The translations under genes and the position numbers were made by a program. 64,000 nucleotides of DNA, taken from assembly GCA_003118195.1 (NCBI GenBank), contig BEXV01000034.1, positions 444,554 through 508,553 on the forward strand. The letters are read 5' to 3'. Within the stretch, counting starts at the first letter, position 1. Each line of letters opens with the position of its first letter. This document shows positions 25,481-45,176 of this stretch, one piece after another. This DNA is from Hemicentrotus pulcherrimus. Lineage: Eukaryota; Echinodermata; Echinoidea; Camarodonta; Strongylocentrotidae. The notes beneath the pieces are model-generated. The model had not been told where the DNA came from. It made no database searches and worked only from the letters and a program-made list of their open reading frames with translations.

Positions 25481-28400
25481 ATATTTTGGTCTTGAAGTGA
25501 TTTCTCAGGTCTCCATAAAAGTAATCATTCATCGCTGGTGTTTGTCTAACCCTTTGACAACCACAGATGGAGCGTAATCATATCTGCATTACAAAAGGAG
25601 GGTGACTGACCCCTGTACCTCCAATGCCTTTACCACTTTCGTCTTTCAGGTCCCATCCAAAATGGAAAGAGTCACAGGGGCACTGCCCCCTCCTCAAATG
25701 ATGAGATGAAACAATACTTAATTTTTACAATTATCATCTCTAACTTATTGTTATTTTTTGATAATTTGTGGTGCTGTTGATGGTCAATACAGCATACAAT
25801 TTAACATTGGACGCCTGAAATTTTTACCAGCTACCCGGTACAGTTTTTTTTTTATCAAGATAGATACCGGTAGTAAAAAAAGGAAAATATACCACTCATG
25901 AAGGCTGTAAATGATATTGGGCATTCACCTACATGTCTTTTTTGTGTTATGCCTAAATAACCATCAGAGGCAATCTCTAATATTTTTCAAACTCTCTTTC
26001 ATCGATAGTATTTCATTCATTGCAACTTTTGTATCTTTATCTTTTTGTTTGGATTTGAGGTATGTACACCTCTTGAATCATTCCCCATCCAACGTCTTCT
26101 TCTGCCCAAAGAGCAACAGGGACGGAACGGTACATTTACAGCCCCATTTGTCTGGTCTGCCTGCCTCTCTTCGCCTTACACGTTGTGACTTTCATTCTCC
26201 TATGGCGCCCCCATGGTAACCTCAAGATGGTTTAGATTTTCGGAGGGCAATCAGTTTTTCTCTCTCTTGATAAGGGTCAAAGACGAAGGGGTATGTTGTG
26301 AGTCACCAGCCCGCTTTGAAGTGACGGCAAGTGCTTGATGGGCCTATAATTCAGAGTCAATTTTTCATGGATACATATTCCATAATTTGATACCTACAGA
26401 TGACTGTGATTTTTGTATTATTTTGTGTGCTATTCCAAAAGTTTTGCTGCTGTTGTTGTTGTTGTCAACAGAATAGCATCAGTTTTTCATGTTTGGTATG
26501 TGAGATATTTTCTTGCACTCTCAACCTGAATTGACAGAACAGTTAATCTAGTGTAGAGATTAAAGTTAACATATCTGTGCTTTATAGAGAAAGTAACTTT
26601 TACTTTTAATGTCTATTTTGAAGGGCAACAAAAGTTGTAATGTAAAAGTTTTAGATGGAGCATTCTTGTACTGGTAATAGTGGTATCATCAATTTTCAAA
26701 AACACTTTCTTCAAAGTAAAATTTACTTTGAATCCTTGAATAAGAAGGTAGTCGAGATAACATTTTTTTTTAAAACAAATTTTGTTGATATTGACTTCTT
26801 GATCTGGTCGAAATACTAATACAAACAAAACATAAATATAAAAGTTTTGAGTTTCCTGCTTGCTTATTTAAAGAGGTGATAATAGGGCCATTAGTTGCCT
26901 TGCCTTCTCGTTGAGCACGGCTCATTATCTCAGCTATTGATCCTGACACGTTACTTTGAGGATAATTTCTTTGGCAGGGATAGGAAAGTTCAATTTCCTT
27001 GCGTCTCTTTGAGATCATATCCTGTATTGAGCGCTGGGCGGAGTAGCAATGCATTTGGCAGCGGCTTTGGCAATTTTCTTAAAGGTAGCATAGCTGTCAT
27101 GTGCAGAGATAAGCAAGTAAGGCAATTTCTAATATCGTTCCGGCAGAATAGTTGATCATATCTCCATCTAAGTCCAAGAATAGTATAATTATATGCTGTT
27201 AAGATTTTGTAGCGTTTAACATTAAGAAGAAAATAAATCTAACACTCTATTTAAAAGTAAGACATTATTAAAATTACTTGTCTGCCGTTAACTTCTGTTC
27301 AGATATTTGTCCAAGTGGAAATTTACTGATGGAGGATTACTTTCCTTGAGTGTTTGTTACACTCCTGTTGAATCATTACATTTTAAATCTGTTGGCACCA
27401 TTCCAGAAATACAGATATAAACTGTAACACAATGTATTTTAACAAAATAAGCAAAAGTATTAGTTAAAAGTCAGCACAATTGATGATAATAATGATGAAG
27501 ATGATGTTAGGTTTTGGGTTAAGGTTAGGGTAAGAAGTAGTGTATAGTCTAGTGTTGATATAGGTTAGCCTTAAAAAATGACCGTGAAGCAATCGTCGCG
27601 GGAGCATGTGTAGTCATACACTTTGATGATGATGAGGGGGTTGCCGTCTACAGTCAAACTTGATTCAGTTTTGTTTTGGGATAGTGGAAGTGGGCGGCGA
27701 TACCATCAGTACCAGAAATAAACATCATTTATCTCCAGTTTTCTAGGGTAATGACCCGGGACACGAAGAAAGAAATCATCCAGAGTTCACGACCTCTTGA
27801 CTTCCATTCCCACAATTCCTCAGAGATCCGAGGCAGTGACAAGCCTTAGTAGGCGTATTGGTTACTTATGGGATTGCAACAATCCAGAGATGTCTGTCGA
27901 TAGTGTTCTAGCAAGCTTGCAACATAACATGGAAACTTTGTTGAATTCTACAAATAGTAGTGCCGTATTGTTATTCAAAGTGCATTATTTATGGAATTCA
28001 TGATCACTTTACATTATTTCAAATGACTATTTGCTGACAATATGTAAACATACATCATGAATACAAGTTTTTGTTGGTCATTCATCATTTATACAAATAA
28101 TTTTTTAAAATTCAATTTCCATGCGCTAAAAATATTTCAAATTTTTTATTATGTCAAAAAATTGCTCTATTCTCTGGCAAACATTTTCAGATAACACCAC
28201 CCATACTCAGCAGTGGAAGACTAGCCCCTTTACAGTTTCTTTGATTTCTTTGAATACTTCATTAGTTATTCCTCACATCTTTTCCTTCATTGTACTGCTT
28301 CTCTCAATTCTGATCTTTCTCTCTCTCTCTCCCTCCCTCCATCTCCTTGTTTCTTCATATTGGACCACCTCTACAATACAGCCTCTTTCTTTTTCTGAAT

Positions 28401-28560
28401 TTTTTGCCTATCTTCATAGATCAAAATCAGAATCTCTCTCTCTATTAGATTTTCTCTTGTTACTCTCATCTTATCTTTCTTCTACCATTATATTTGTAAT
28501 CTCTGTATCTCAACCTTCCAGCCACCCATCCTTTCATCCCTCTATCCATTCGTTCATTCA
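25481..28560. other. Mixed non-coding DNA
   Basis: Mainly AT-rich, with moderately complex patches at 26,080-26,340, 26,890-27,170 and 27,590-27,900. A GAT-rich stretch lies near 27,480-27,505, followed by degenerate TTAGGG-like text. A TTCA tetranucleotide run (28,546-28,573) closes the stretch. No gene supported. Confidence 0.5.
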
Positions 28561-28573
28561 TTCATTCATTCAT

Positions 28574-29460
28574 ATCGATGCAGCCTGGGGCAACAGACAA
28601 GCAGTAATGGCCGCAGGGTTCACTCCAGTACAACCAAAAGTAGATTGAACTTGAGGCTTCACACCCTTCGCCCGGCCGGCCGCCGTATGATTGACGCGAT
28701 GGCGAAGTGTACGGTTGGTGGACTGTATAAACCCATCGCGGCTGTATTTGTTCAGCCTTTGATCTAAAGGCACACAGAGCTAGGGCTCCATGCAGCACCA
28801 CGGTTTGGTGCCCCGCTCCCCGTCTCTCTCTCTCTCTTCCATCCTCGGCCCAGCCGAGCCAGCCGAGCTAATTCAGTCCACGGTGTTATTCTTACTTACT
28901 AGCTGCACAATTACCATAGAATCTTCTATTGATATAGGTTAAAAGCTTTCACTTAATAGCCAACCAACAGGCGCACATCTCTCTCCTTTTAGTCCCTCTG
29001 TATTTAACCCTTTGACCTCTCCCCTTTCACACCTAGACCCAGGTCATGACATCGTTTCTATATGGAGCTATCCTCTCAAATTATCTTCCCTTAACCCCTC
29101 CAGGGCTGAGGGTTCCTGTAAAACATCCAACTCTGAAAATGTTGAAATTCAAACTTTTATACACTCGCTGCAAAACATTCCTTTTGTATTTTAATCTCAC
29201 ATCCCCCTTTCTCTCTACTTCCCCCATGGCAAGGAATGTTCAAGTAGCGTTAAGCACACCATAGCCGCGAGTATGATTGTTTCACTGCGTGACATATCGT
29301 TCATTTGACTTTCTGTCCAACAAAAAGACGAGCCGCTTTCCATTGTGCCCCCAGATCAATATTTGTGCTTTAATCGTGTCTGTTTGCCGCTAGCACCTCA
29401 TGTGTGTAACACGGCCATCCCCTCACCTCTCAATACAAGTACCTCTTTCATTTTTACCCC
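28574..29460. promoter_or_regulatory. High-complexity island with a TCF-type palindrome
   Basis: GC-richer, non-repetitive DNA (clearest at 28,580-28,880), with the near-palindrome GCCTTTGATCTAAAGGC at 28,755-28,771 containing a CTTTGATC TCF/LEF-type core. No credible exon. Candidate regulatory element. Confidence 0.3.
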
Positions 29461-31839
29461 CTTTTTGTGGGTTTTTTGTCTTCAAAGAAATCATTACTTC
29501 TAAAGAAAGGTCAGAACTCTTTGTTGGTTTTTGTTCTCTATGAGTACACTTCATCTCTTTTATAGGTCACATATAAAACACTGCAATCATTTCATAACTG
29601 ATTGTATGTGTGAGTAGCACACTTTTCTATGTTTGCTTATTCTTGTATGGGTGAATCTTGTGTAAAGAAATGTTTCTGCTAAGAGCCAGTAGGGTGTAAA
29701 CTCCATAAAAAGGTCCACAAGTTAATGCCCTCCTGGCTCTCAACAGACAAATTGTTTTATCCACCATAGGATAGATGGACGATGGATTGTGTGTGATGTT
29801 TTATTGGTGGTTGTTGGAGCTAACAGAGGATAAGTGTAAGCATCCTTGGCTAAGGATCCAACTTCGGTACATATGTCATATGCTTGTCATATGCTTGTCA
29901 TATGCTTGTGATGTGGTACAAGTGGTAAAATGTTTCAAAGCAGTTTCTTTTCATTTTAAGAGAACACCAAAATCTGTGTGTCAACATAGAAAAAGAATTT
30001 TTTCAAGCTTGACCAATAATTTGTTGTCCTTATTTTCACCTTCAATAGTTTCTTAACATCTTCCTTAGATCTCTGGGTTTCATATCTGCAAAATCTTTCA
30101 TTTTCTGTCAACTCTTTGTTTCACTGTTGAAGTTTTTAGCATTACAGAAATAAAGCAATGGTAGCATTTGACAAATATAAAACAACTTTCAAGCCTACAT
30201 GTATTTCAATTGATAAAGATGATAGAGATAATTTTTTTTTTTAAAGAGCGCCTCCTATAGGCGACCACCGTTTACTGGGGTTCGCTAGCTGTCCATCTTC
30301 CAGAGTGCTTAGGTCTCTGATTTTTTCAGCCCTTTTCAATCGAAAGTGTCAATATGGATTATGAAACCTGAGTTGAGAAGGAGGATCACTCCTGTGTTTG
30401 ATTGGCATCTGGCATTAGCCATTGACGAACCTCATCTGTTCTTCGTCCTTACAAGTTATGTCTTCCATGGACGAAATTCAGAATAAAAAATAAAAAATTC
30501 TCACTTTGCAAGTTTGCAGACTTTTTCCTAGTAAAATCTGATTAAAAGACGTTTTGTAAGAACATTTTCTCACTACACAATATTTTTTTTCTTTTTTATT
30601 GTATAAATTAAAAAATCATGAATTAAAAAATATCTGTTTAGTCAATTTTGTATCTGCAAAAAGGAACATTGGTAATTTTTGCTTTTTAATTTTATGGATA
30701 GGAAATTATAGTTTTGATTTGAAAAATAAATGGCAGAATGGTAAAAAAGAAAGAAAAAAAGAAATATAAACCTTACTACTGTAGGATGAGGAAAATGAAA
30801 GCTTGAATAAGTCACTTTATCAACAAGATTGTGTAAATTATTCAAATTATTTTTCTTTTTATTTCTATATCCCTTTTAGGCTCCCCCTCCTTTAAGTGTG
30901 AATTCTCAAATTTCTTGCTCATAATGGAATAGAGAACAATTGTTAAACAGGAGAGAGAAAAGGAGGTCAAGTCCTCCAAAAATAGCGTGGTTTTTGTGGT
31001 CACATTTAGTCCAATAATGAGAACAATAGGAATAGAGTTCTAATCCTTGATGTATTTAAATCAAAATACCTTCCTGACAGTTTGAAACTACAAAGTTTGT
31101 TTTCAAATCATCAAAATTGCTCATTCTCAGAGAGATGCAAATGTGTGTACATTTGATGTATACAATTTCATATCAAATAGTGAGGGGGGGGGGTTCATTC
31201 AAAAAAAATTATGTGCTTTTGATGAGAGAAAGTTTAATGCTGTGATTCTCATATGAATTTGTTTAGTGTTGGGTTTTGTGGAAATAACTAAATTCTGTGT
31301 AAATCCAAACAAATTTGATTGTGCCCTTGAATGTATGAAGGTAGGAAGATTTTTCTCACTTCTTTCAGAATTTTTAAAAAACTTTTTGTTCAAAATGCAA
31401 AAGTGAATAATTTCGCCGAATAAGATTTCTTAAAAAGGATAAGATTTCTCAAAAGAGTTGATTTTTACATATAATTCCTGTAGATGATCATAGTTTTTTT
31501 GTGAGGGTTTGAAAAAGATTTTTAAAAAGCAAGAATGAATTATTTTTTAAATGAATTTTCACTCCTCCAATTAAAATATATTAATGAATGACATTGCTGA
31601 TAGGTATTGTGTGCTGTACTTCATGCATAAGATGGATTGAGTAGAATGTAAAAAGAAAAAGTGCATACTTGCGCAATTAAGACTGATGAATGAACAGAAA
31701 TCACAGATTTCCATTAATTCATGTTATCAAATTATAGTCATTTCTTTATTGCCAACTCAAGTACATGAAAACGCAAGATGAGTTGGATGGTCGAACAATA
31801 GAGCAATACCTGTAATCAAATTAAGTGCAGGGGAAAGAG
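29461..31839. other. AT-rich non-coding DNA
   Basis: Contains an 11-bp tandem triplet (29,874-29,906) and a short complex patch at 30,245-30,470; otherwise simple A/T-rich DNA. Confidence 0.6.
29874..29906. repeat. 11-bp tandem repeat, three perfect copies
   Basis: tgtcatatgct repeated three times, with a decayed fourth start (tgtg). Confidence 0.97.
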
Positions 31840-33400
31840 AAAGTACATGGAGGAGGCATTGGTTTAGTAAAAGCAGGTACGACAACCGACTGACATTGGA
31901 ATGGATTTGTAGGGATGTAATATGGTGGTGAGTCAACGCACTGCATGCCTTTGTACAGACCCGTTTGGACTGTAAGTTAGCTTACGGAGGGAGAATGGCG
32001 TTGATGATCGGTAGAAGGGATGACAGCTGAAAAGGTGTGCCCCTGATTGAAAGTGGAAATTAACGCTAATGGCATAGAAATTAAAAGATTGATCCTGCGG
32101 GCAGAGGATCTCCTCGTACCCTGCCATTGATGGTCAGCTCTTACTCGCTGATTGCCCCCAAACCGATCTACTTAGCTGGATTTAAGGAGTAACTAGTCAT
32201 TTGGGAGGTCTCTTGGGTGATGAGATGGGGTGAGAGGAGGAAGAGGAGGAGGAGGAGAAGAATAAGGGTTGGTGTGTGAGGGATTCAATGTTCTATAGGT
32301 TCATTCATTCTGTGTGTTATTAACAAGCTAGTAATGGTAATGGCAAGATCATCTCTGCCGACAACATTTTGTAATCAATAGCCATCCTTCCCCTTGTCTT
32401 CCTCTTCCAATTTTCCCCCATCTTTTGCTTTTTCTGCTGCTCTTCCTTACATTCACTGTCATCATCTCAGACAAGTGGTTAAATTGAACAATTTGGGCTG
32501 GCGAAGTAAACTGCATCTAGGGCACAATATGCCCTGAGATTGATGCAGCCTGCTTTACTGGCTTGCCATGTATGGGCGCGTTTTGCGTTTAACCAGGGGA
32601 ATTCTTTGACGTGTTTATGGTTTACAACTAACTAGGGTGGATGTAATTGTAATCTGTTTTTCGGGGTCCACTGTGAATTGGCTTGCGTGCGCATGGTGAG
32701 GAATTTTGTGATGGTGTCTTTGGGGCAAGTGTGGTGATGATGTGTTTAGACCCTGGTGGGTTGCGTTGTGGCTGTGACATAATGTTTGCACAGTCATAGA
32801 TTTGGTTGTAGACCTGGATGACAGGGAGGCAACGCATTAACACTCTGGCACGTGGAGAGACCCCCTTGAGAAGGCTTCTGCAGAAAGCCAGCCAGGTAGA
32901 TTGAGCCTCAGACATCAACGCTCGCTCGTATTATATTCATTGACAGACCTGTTTTTACATCAAGCACCAGCAAACAGTGTTGGTGGACGGCCACTTGAAA
33001 GTGTTCGGCCCGGAACACTGCCAAATTAAGACTGACCGTGTTAGCTGTATAAATCCCAGCTTTTCTTTTGAGTGCTTTCAGTTGGAGAGGAGATGGTGTG
33101 TGATGGGGGGGGGGGGCGGTAAAGTCTCACCCCTAATCTCTAATGGAGAGATCAATAGTTGTTAGGCTCATAAAACCGACCAATCTAAATCCTTTCTTCA
33201 CTCTCTCTCCGCTCTCTCTCTAACTCTCCGCCAAATCAAAGAGCACTCCATAACCATTCCAAGTGGTCAGATTTCTGCTCAGGTTTCCCGCTTCTTGCCC
33301 AGAAATGAAATATAATGTCCTCCTGAGACGTAACATCTTCCTCACATCTCGGTGGTGATGACCTGCCTGTAGTCCATGATATCAATCTGTCGCCGCACCT
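31840..33400. promoter_or_regulatory. Large high-complexity island, candidate regulatory cluster
   Basis: GC-richer, non-repetitive DNA at 31,840-32,220 and 32,480-33,400, separated by CT-rich and GA-rich patches, with a G run near 33,107-33,116. No exon recognised. Candidate cluster of regulatory elements by composition. Confidence 0.3.
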
Positions 33401-35399
33401 CATCAAAATTTGATCAGTCTGCAAGTCGATTTTAACTTCATATATATGCAGTGCACTTCATACACACTTCCCTGCATACAAACTAAGAAATCCTCTCTCC
33501 TCCTCCTCATACCTCCATCCCCCCCTTTCAAAAATCCATTAAAATTACCAAAGAGCATGAAGAAAAAAAGGACATTGAGAACGAGTTGGCATATCTGTCA
33601 TGCACGACTAATCGTCCTCCCCAAACTTAGCTTGAAGGGTGTTCTCATGTTAAACCTACTGGGGTCCTTCCTTCGTAGAGGGATTGTTAGGGTTAGGGTT
33701 CTGTTTGCAAACAAGGCATTTCTGCTTCGTCTCTTAGGACGGAAGACACACTACCTCGGATGACTTCCATGGCCTGGAAGCTAGCCTTCATCTCATTCAT
33801 AACCACACCTCAGATACAGCCATTCAGAAATTTTGCCACGACGACGTAGTATCTATCTCACCACGGATGAGTTAGCTGTTTGTGTCACATTGAAAAGAAT
33901 GTTGTTTATGCCAGCTAAAGATTACAACTAATTGTTATATTGATTTAATTGAATCAACTATTCTTATGAATTTGAACTAAAGCTAATTTCTATGGTATTT
34001 GAAAAAAAATTATATATAAAAACATATCAAAGCAGAATTGTATGCAACGTTGCTTTCATCTTTGCTTTTTGTCTAATTTAGGTACCAGGATATTTCTGTG
34101 CAAAGAATAGTGCAGTTAATTTTGAAAAAAAAACATCTTTCTGATAACAACCAATGTATATCTTTTTATATAACATTTTTAAACAGACATTTATTTGATT
34201 TTTTTATCATCCACATACGAATTTGGGGGAAATGTGTAGTTTTTTAGTCTTCAGTATTTTTAAGCATGGAATAGTTCAGCAGCTCTATTTCTTCTGTCAT
34301 CTCTATATTTAATTATGATTTTGGTCTTAAAATCTTACTAAACATATAACCAACAAATTGTCATGTACAAGAATATGTAAAACAGTTGATAGGTGTAAAT
34401 GATTAATACTAATTGACTGTTACATTTACATTAATGCTGGTATCTTTTATAGACAACCACTATTAACCATATTAATATCTTAAAGAGACTGGTGGGCAAG
34501 TCTAGGTCAACATAGCCTGAGCTATAAAGAAAAAAAGGTCTCTATATACCTATTGGTTCAAAGCGGCGTTAGGTAGGAGCCACTTACAAACTCATGTCAC
34601 GTCTCTGATTATTTGAGCCCCCAATATCTGAGCTCTGACTCTGTCGAATTGCCAACCAGCGATGCGTGACGCAACCCTAAGTGGGGATTTGGGTCCCCCC
34701 AAATTCAGACCATCTGTTCTCGATTTTGTTGCCGATGTGAGGGTGTATTTCGTTACAACGGCCATGCTTGATCTTGGGGTCTGAGGTCCGTTTCCATTTT
34801 GAGATGCCCCACTTCACGTTTAAAGGTTAAACTAATGCATGTGGTACGGTGATGTTGTCATCAAAATTGATTATCATGCGTACATTTGATGTTAGTTTTG
34901 TCACTTTACATCCAGAATATTGATTAAATTGAATTATTTAGATGGAATATAATATGTATCCTACAAAGCTAGTATACTCACATTATTGGATTCAGATGAG
35001 AATCACTTCTCACAGGTTATTGCATGCTAGGCAATTTTATCCATAAATAATGACTTCTGAAAAAAAAGAATAAATGTGGTATATCTTATCAATTCCTTAA
35101 AGAAATAATGTAATATCAGTAGCATTTCTATAAAATCAGAAAAGTTTTTCAAAAGGTATTTTGGCACTTTAAAGCAGGTTGTTTTTCAGGACCTCACTGC
35201 ATGGGACATTTGAAGCCCTTAAACTCTAATATGGATAAGATTATCATTTTTGGAATAAAAAATCATTCCAGATGTGTTGCCCTGCCTGCCTCTAAAGTTA
35301 CTCCAAGATAAAGGACTTGAAGCATCATCTATATCATCTCATAAAGCTATTTTCTTATGATATCTAGCTTGTGATGGTAAGATAATAGGATGAAAGCGC
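33401..35399. other. AT-rich non-coding DNA
   Basis: Nothing supported. A short TTAGGGTTAGGGTT lies at 33,687-33,700 and a complex patch at 34,550-34,830. Confidence 0.55.
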
Positions 35400-36650
35400 T
35401 GACATTTTACAAGTATCGAGGCTCTCAGGTGTGTGGCCAGCAGTAAATCTGTTTATTTTTAATTTCACAGAGCTTTGACGGAGGACTGGGGCTTCAGTAA
35501 GAGGTTGATGTTTTCCCTCTACCCCCCTGGTCGTTGGGGCGTGATGATATTCATATCGGGGTGAAATCAGGCGAACCCCCTCCTCACGCCCTCCCCAGTC
35601 TCATACTCCATGCCTCAGCGAGTCACAGTCTGTTTGTGTGTTTTCTACATTAAGTGTTTCTGTCAAGCCACATCAGTTAATGACATCCGCTATTTCCTTC
35701 TGTGCACAACGTAAAATGTGTAGGTACATGAAGCTTTTGCCCAGGATTCTTCTCGTCATTGTCATTTTAGTCATCGTCATGGCGATTCCTAAATGGAAAG
35801 AAAAGTCTGATTCAACGTCCAATGCAAAGCGCCCATTGACCTCAAGTGCTTCAAGCATCCATCTAAGGCTCTAATCCATCTCTAATTTTCCAGAGTGATT
35901 TATGATGTATGAAAGTATAGTGAATTAAGAGCGACGTAGAAACCTCAGAATCCTAAGACTTTCTCCCTCTTCTCATTTTTCCCTACCCGTAATTCGATAA
36001 TAAACGAAGCCTGACTACCCATCATGCCTCATTCAAAATTCATCAGATGTTGGAGGTACTTGTGCATAAGTACGCCACTCGCTCACCGGGGCCTCCATTT
36101 TGCTCCCCCTTTTTTCTATTCATTGTCTATCTCTTTTCCTTTTTTTTTTCATCTCCGGCAATTTCCATAAATCTAACACCTTACACCGCTGCCAGGAAGC
36201 AAATAATGGACAAAAATTGTCCGTCCTGTTTCGCTTATGACATGCTCGATGTAGCCTGCTCTGTTAAAACCGGGGCTGGCATGCTGCATCCACGAGCAAC
36301 CCATCCTTACCTGATAACATTTCAGCAAGGCCCTGGTTAAAAAGCGAACCACTTTTGACAAGTTCGTATACAAAATGGGTAGGCATCGTCTGGTTTATGA
36401 TGATAGCCCCGGCCTGGAAGTGGTCGCCACCTAACGGGCTCTATGAAGACAGATAGATATAAAATCTGGATTGTAATGGGCGCTACATTAACCATTAAAG
36501 TATCAAGTTTAATGCCGGCTGAAGTTGGGGATGGGATAGCTTGTTTATGAAGGGGGAGGTGGAGTATCCTCAAGTTAAATGCACATGGTATATGATGATG
36601 ATGATGATGATTCCAGTAGAGATGAGTGTATCCAGTTAACACCATTATAC
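35400..36650. promoter_or_regulatory. High-complexity island, candidate regulatory element
   Basis: GC-richer block about 4-5 kb upstream of the first COE exon seen, ending with a (GAT)n run (36,592-36,612). It includes a 78-codon ORF (35,638-35,874) with a hydrophobic stretch, judged unlikely to be a gene. Candidate regulatory DNA. Confidence 0.3.
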
Positions 36651-38674
36651 TTTAGCAGGTTGAATTATCTTAGCAAAATATAAATCAACTCTGACAGTTT
36701 GTCAAAAGCATTGTTAGGATCCCCTTAGCCTGTCTCAGAGCTTTAGAACTGTGTATACAATGTCAGTAGAGGAGGAAGTCTTCAAAATGTTTATTGATTC
36801 CAGTGGTTGGTCATTCTTTGATATCATCAAGTTTGATTTCTTTCCAATATTGATTCAAGCAAAGCTTCTTAGCAATGGAACACTTCAAATATAAAATTGT
36901 CAATGTTAATGTAGATCTTAAGTTTATTTCAGAATTAAAACATTCTGACACCCAATAAGTCATCTATTGAGCTATTTCATTTAACTCACGTCTAACACCC
37001 ATTGGAAGGATTGGTTCTCGGTCAGCAGACAAATAACTCATTTACTTTTAGGATCCAATATTATACTTTTCTCTATGATGACAGATTTCCATACTGGATT
37101 TCCACATTTATACCTGAATATGAATATCCCTAAAACAGATTTTTTTAGCAATCTGCATTCCAAGTGGAGCAATGATCTTGGAGATATGGCTAAATTTATT
37201 CAAATTAGGTTGCACAATTCGGTCACATCGACTAGTCTAGGCAGCAGATAGATACTTAGATAAGGTGGCTGATTGCACTAAAGCGTACATCTTCTTTTTA
37301 AGTTGCAAGGCTTGAAGCAGAATAGGAGCTCATTATATTCACATCAGCACAGAATCATAGAGTATCTTAAATAATGGAATTCTCCTGGTGTGAAAATCCT
37401 TCCAAAATCCATCGCTTCTATGGGAAACTCATTTGCAAGCCTTATTGCAGTGTGTATTTAGAATGGATGCCTCTCTCTTCCATTCTTCCCCTCTATTAGT
37501 GGTCCCACATATCAGATTTCATGTATTGCTTGAAGTCCTTTACCTAAAATATTCATGCCCCTGGCTCTGCTACTTGTGTGTGCTAAGTCCGGATTTTGAG
37601 CAAGGCAGATGGATGGAAATGAAGTCAAATTATAACAATATCTTTTGTGTCATCTCATTTTTTCTGCTTTGCGGGCAAGATACTTCCATGTCATTATTAC
37701 AAGTGTTCGCTGGAAAGAGAGGCATATTCTTACTGACATTTTGTCTTCTGTCGCTGGATTAAATAAAATAGTGGAAGAATTCCTCAGAATCTCTACGCAA
37801 GCAAGCATCCCCGCAAACCATTGAGATGCGTACAAATTCAGATCATTCGGGTGGAGGAAAACACTTGTGCCAATTTTTTTCTCCCTCTCGTACTATTCTC
37901 TTCTTTTTTTCATCGAGGTAGAGACTTTCATTTGCCATGAAATTTAGATGAGATTTTGATCTGACTGGGCCCCTGATCTAACAAGAGAGATATCAGAGAA
38001 CAGAGGAGAAAATCTCATTAATTTTCAGTAATGGCGGCGAAAACAGATACAATGCATATCAGTGCAGGCCTAAGGCTAATGCAGAGAAGTATAGAGAGAG
38101 TATAATAGAGGTGGATGGGAGCGAATTGAGGTGGAGGTGTCGTCAAGTAATAGGGAGAGGTGGAAGAAATAAAAAGATATGGACAGTATGAATGAATGAG
38201 AGTAGAAATGGAGGAACAGATTTGGAGATAAAGTAGAAGAAAGGAAGAGAGGAAGAGAGGAAGAGAAAGGGATGAGAAAAAGGACAACTGATTATTGATG
38301 AATAAGAAAACAAGGTCGCCTTTTGTAAGAAACCTATCCCCTTACATTGGCAAGGTCAAAACTTGAAACCAAGAACTTGAAGCAAGGCTTGAAGAGTAAG
38401 ACTAGAATATTATAGTGGAATAATCAAAGAATTGAAGAGAACATATGAATAACACAGAACCTGGCACAATCTATGAAATATGGACAAGCAGTAAAATACA
38501 ATTAGGGAACAAATCAGTGTAAAAATATAGTTTTCCAAAATCAGGTGCAGGAAGAGAGTGTACAAAAATGTAATTTCAATTCCAACGGTATAACAAATAT
38601 AATCCATACATATTGTCTTGCAAATGCTACCATAGCATCCCTTCCGGCGAAGATTAAAAATAATTGCATTTAAT
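36651..38674. other. AT-rich non-coding DNA
   Basis: No gene supported; a purine-rich stretch lies at about 38,060-38,285. Confidence 0.6.
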
Positions 38675-38991
38675 NNNNNNNNNNNNNNNNNNNNNNNNNN
38701 NNNNNNNNNNNNNNNNNNNNNNNNNNNNNNNNNNNNNNNNNNNNNNNNNNNNNNNNNNNNNNNNNNNNNNNNNNNNNNNNNNNNNNNNNNNNNNNNNNNN
38801 NNNNNNNNNNNNNNNNNNNNNNNNNNNNNNNNNNNNNNNNNNNNNNNNNNNNNNNNNNNNNNNNNNNNNNNNNNNNNNNNNNNNNNNNNNNNNNNNNNNN
38901 NNNNNNNNNNNNNNNNNNNNNNNNNNNNNNNNNNNNNNNNNNNNNNNNNNNNNNNNNNNNNNNNNNNNNNNNNNNNNNNNNNNNNNNNNNN
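38675..38991. other. Assembly gap (317 Ns)
   Basis: Run of N. The right flank (38,992-39,130) is GC-rich and non-repetitive. Translated ORFs spanning the gap are artefacts. Confidence 0.99.
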
Positions 38992-44960
<5,969 letters not shown>

Positions 44961-45176
44961 CTCATCACCCCCCACGCCATCAGAGTACAAACCCCACCCC
45001 GACACATCCCCGGGGTGGTGGAGGTCACATTGTCATACAAGTCCAAGCAGTTCTGCAAAGGGGCGCCAGGCAGGTTCGTCTACGTCTCACTGACAGAGCC
45101 GACAATAGATTACGGGTTCCAAAGACTGAGCAAGCTTGTGCCGCGGCATCCTGGTGATCCAGATAGACTGCCAAAG
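44961..45176 (+). CDS. EBF/COE: COE/EBF exon: rest of IPT/TIG domain and HLH helix 1
   Basis: A 72-codon, phase 0-0 exon beginning [20 protein letters not shown] and continuing [52 protein letters not shown]. The first part completes the IPT/TIG beta-sandwich; from YGFQRL onward it is helix 1 of the atypical helix-loop-helix, with the conserved PRHPGDP loop. Donor is AAG/gtagga. Substitutions relative to vertebrates (for example AP for TP, SLT for ALN) are conservative. Confidence 0.97.

Noticed and set aside
33687..33700. TTAGGGTTAGGGTT, possible interstitial telomere
   Set aside because: Only about two repeat units; expected by chance in DNA of this length and composition.
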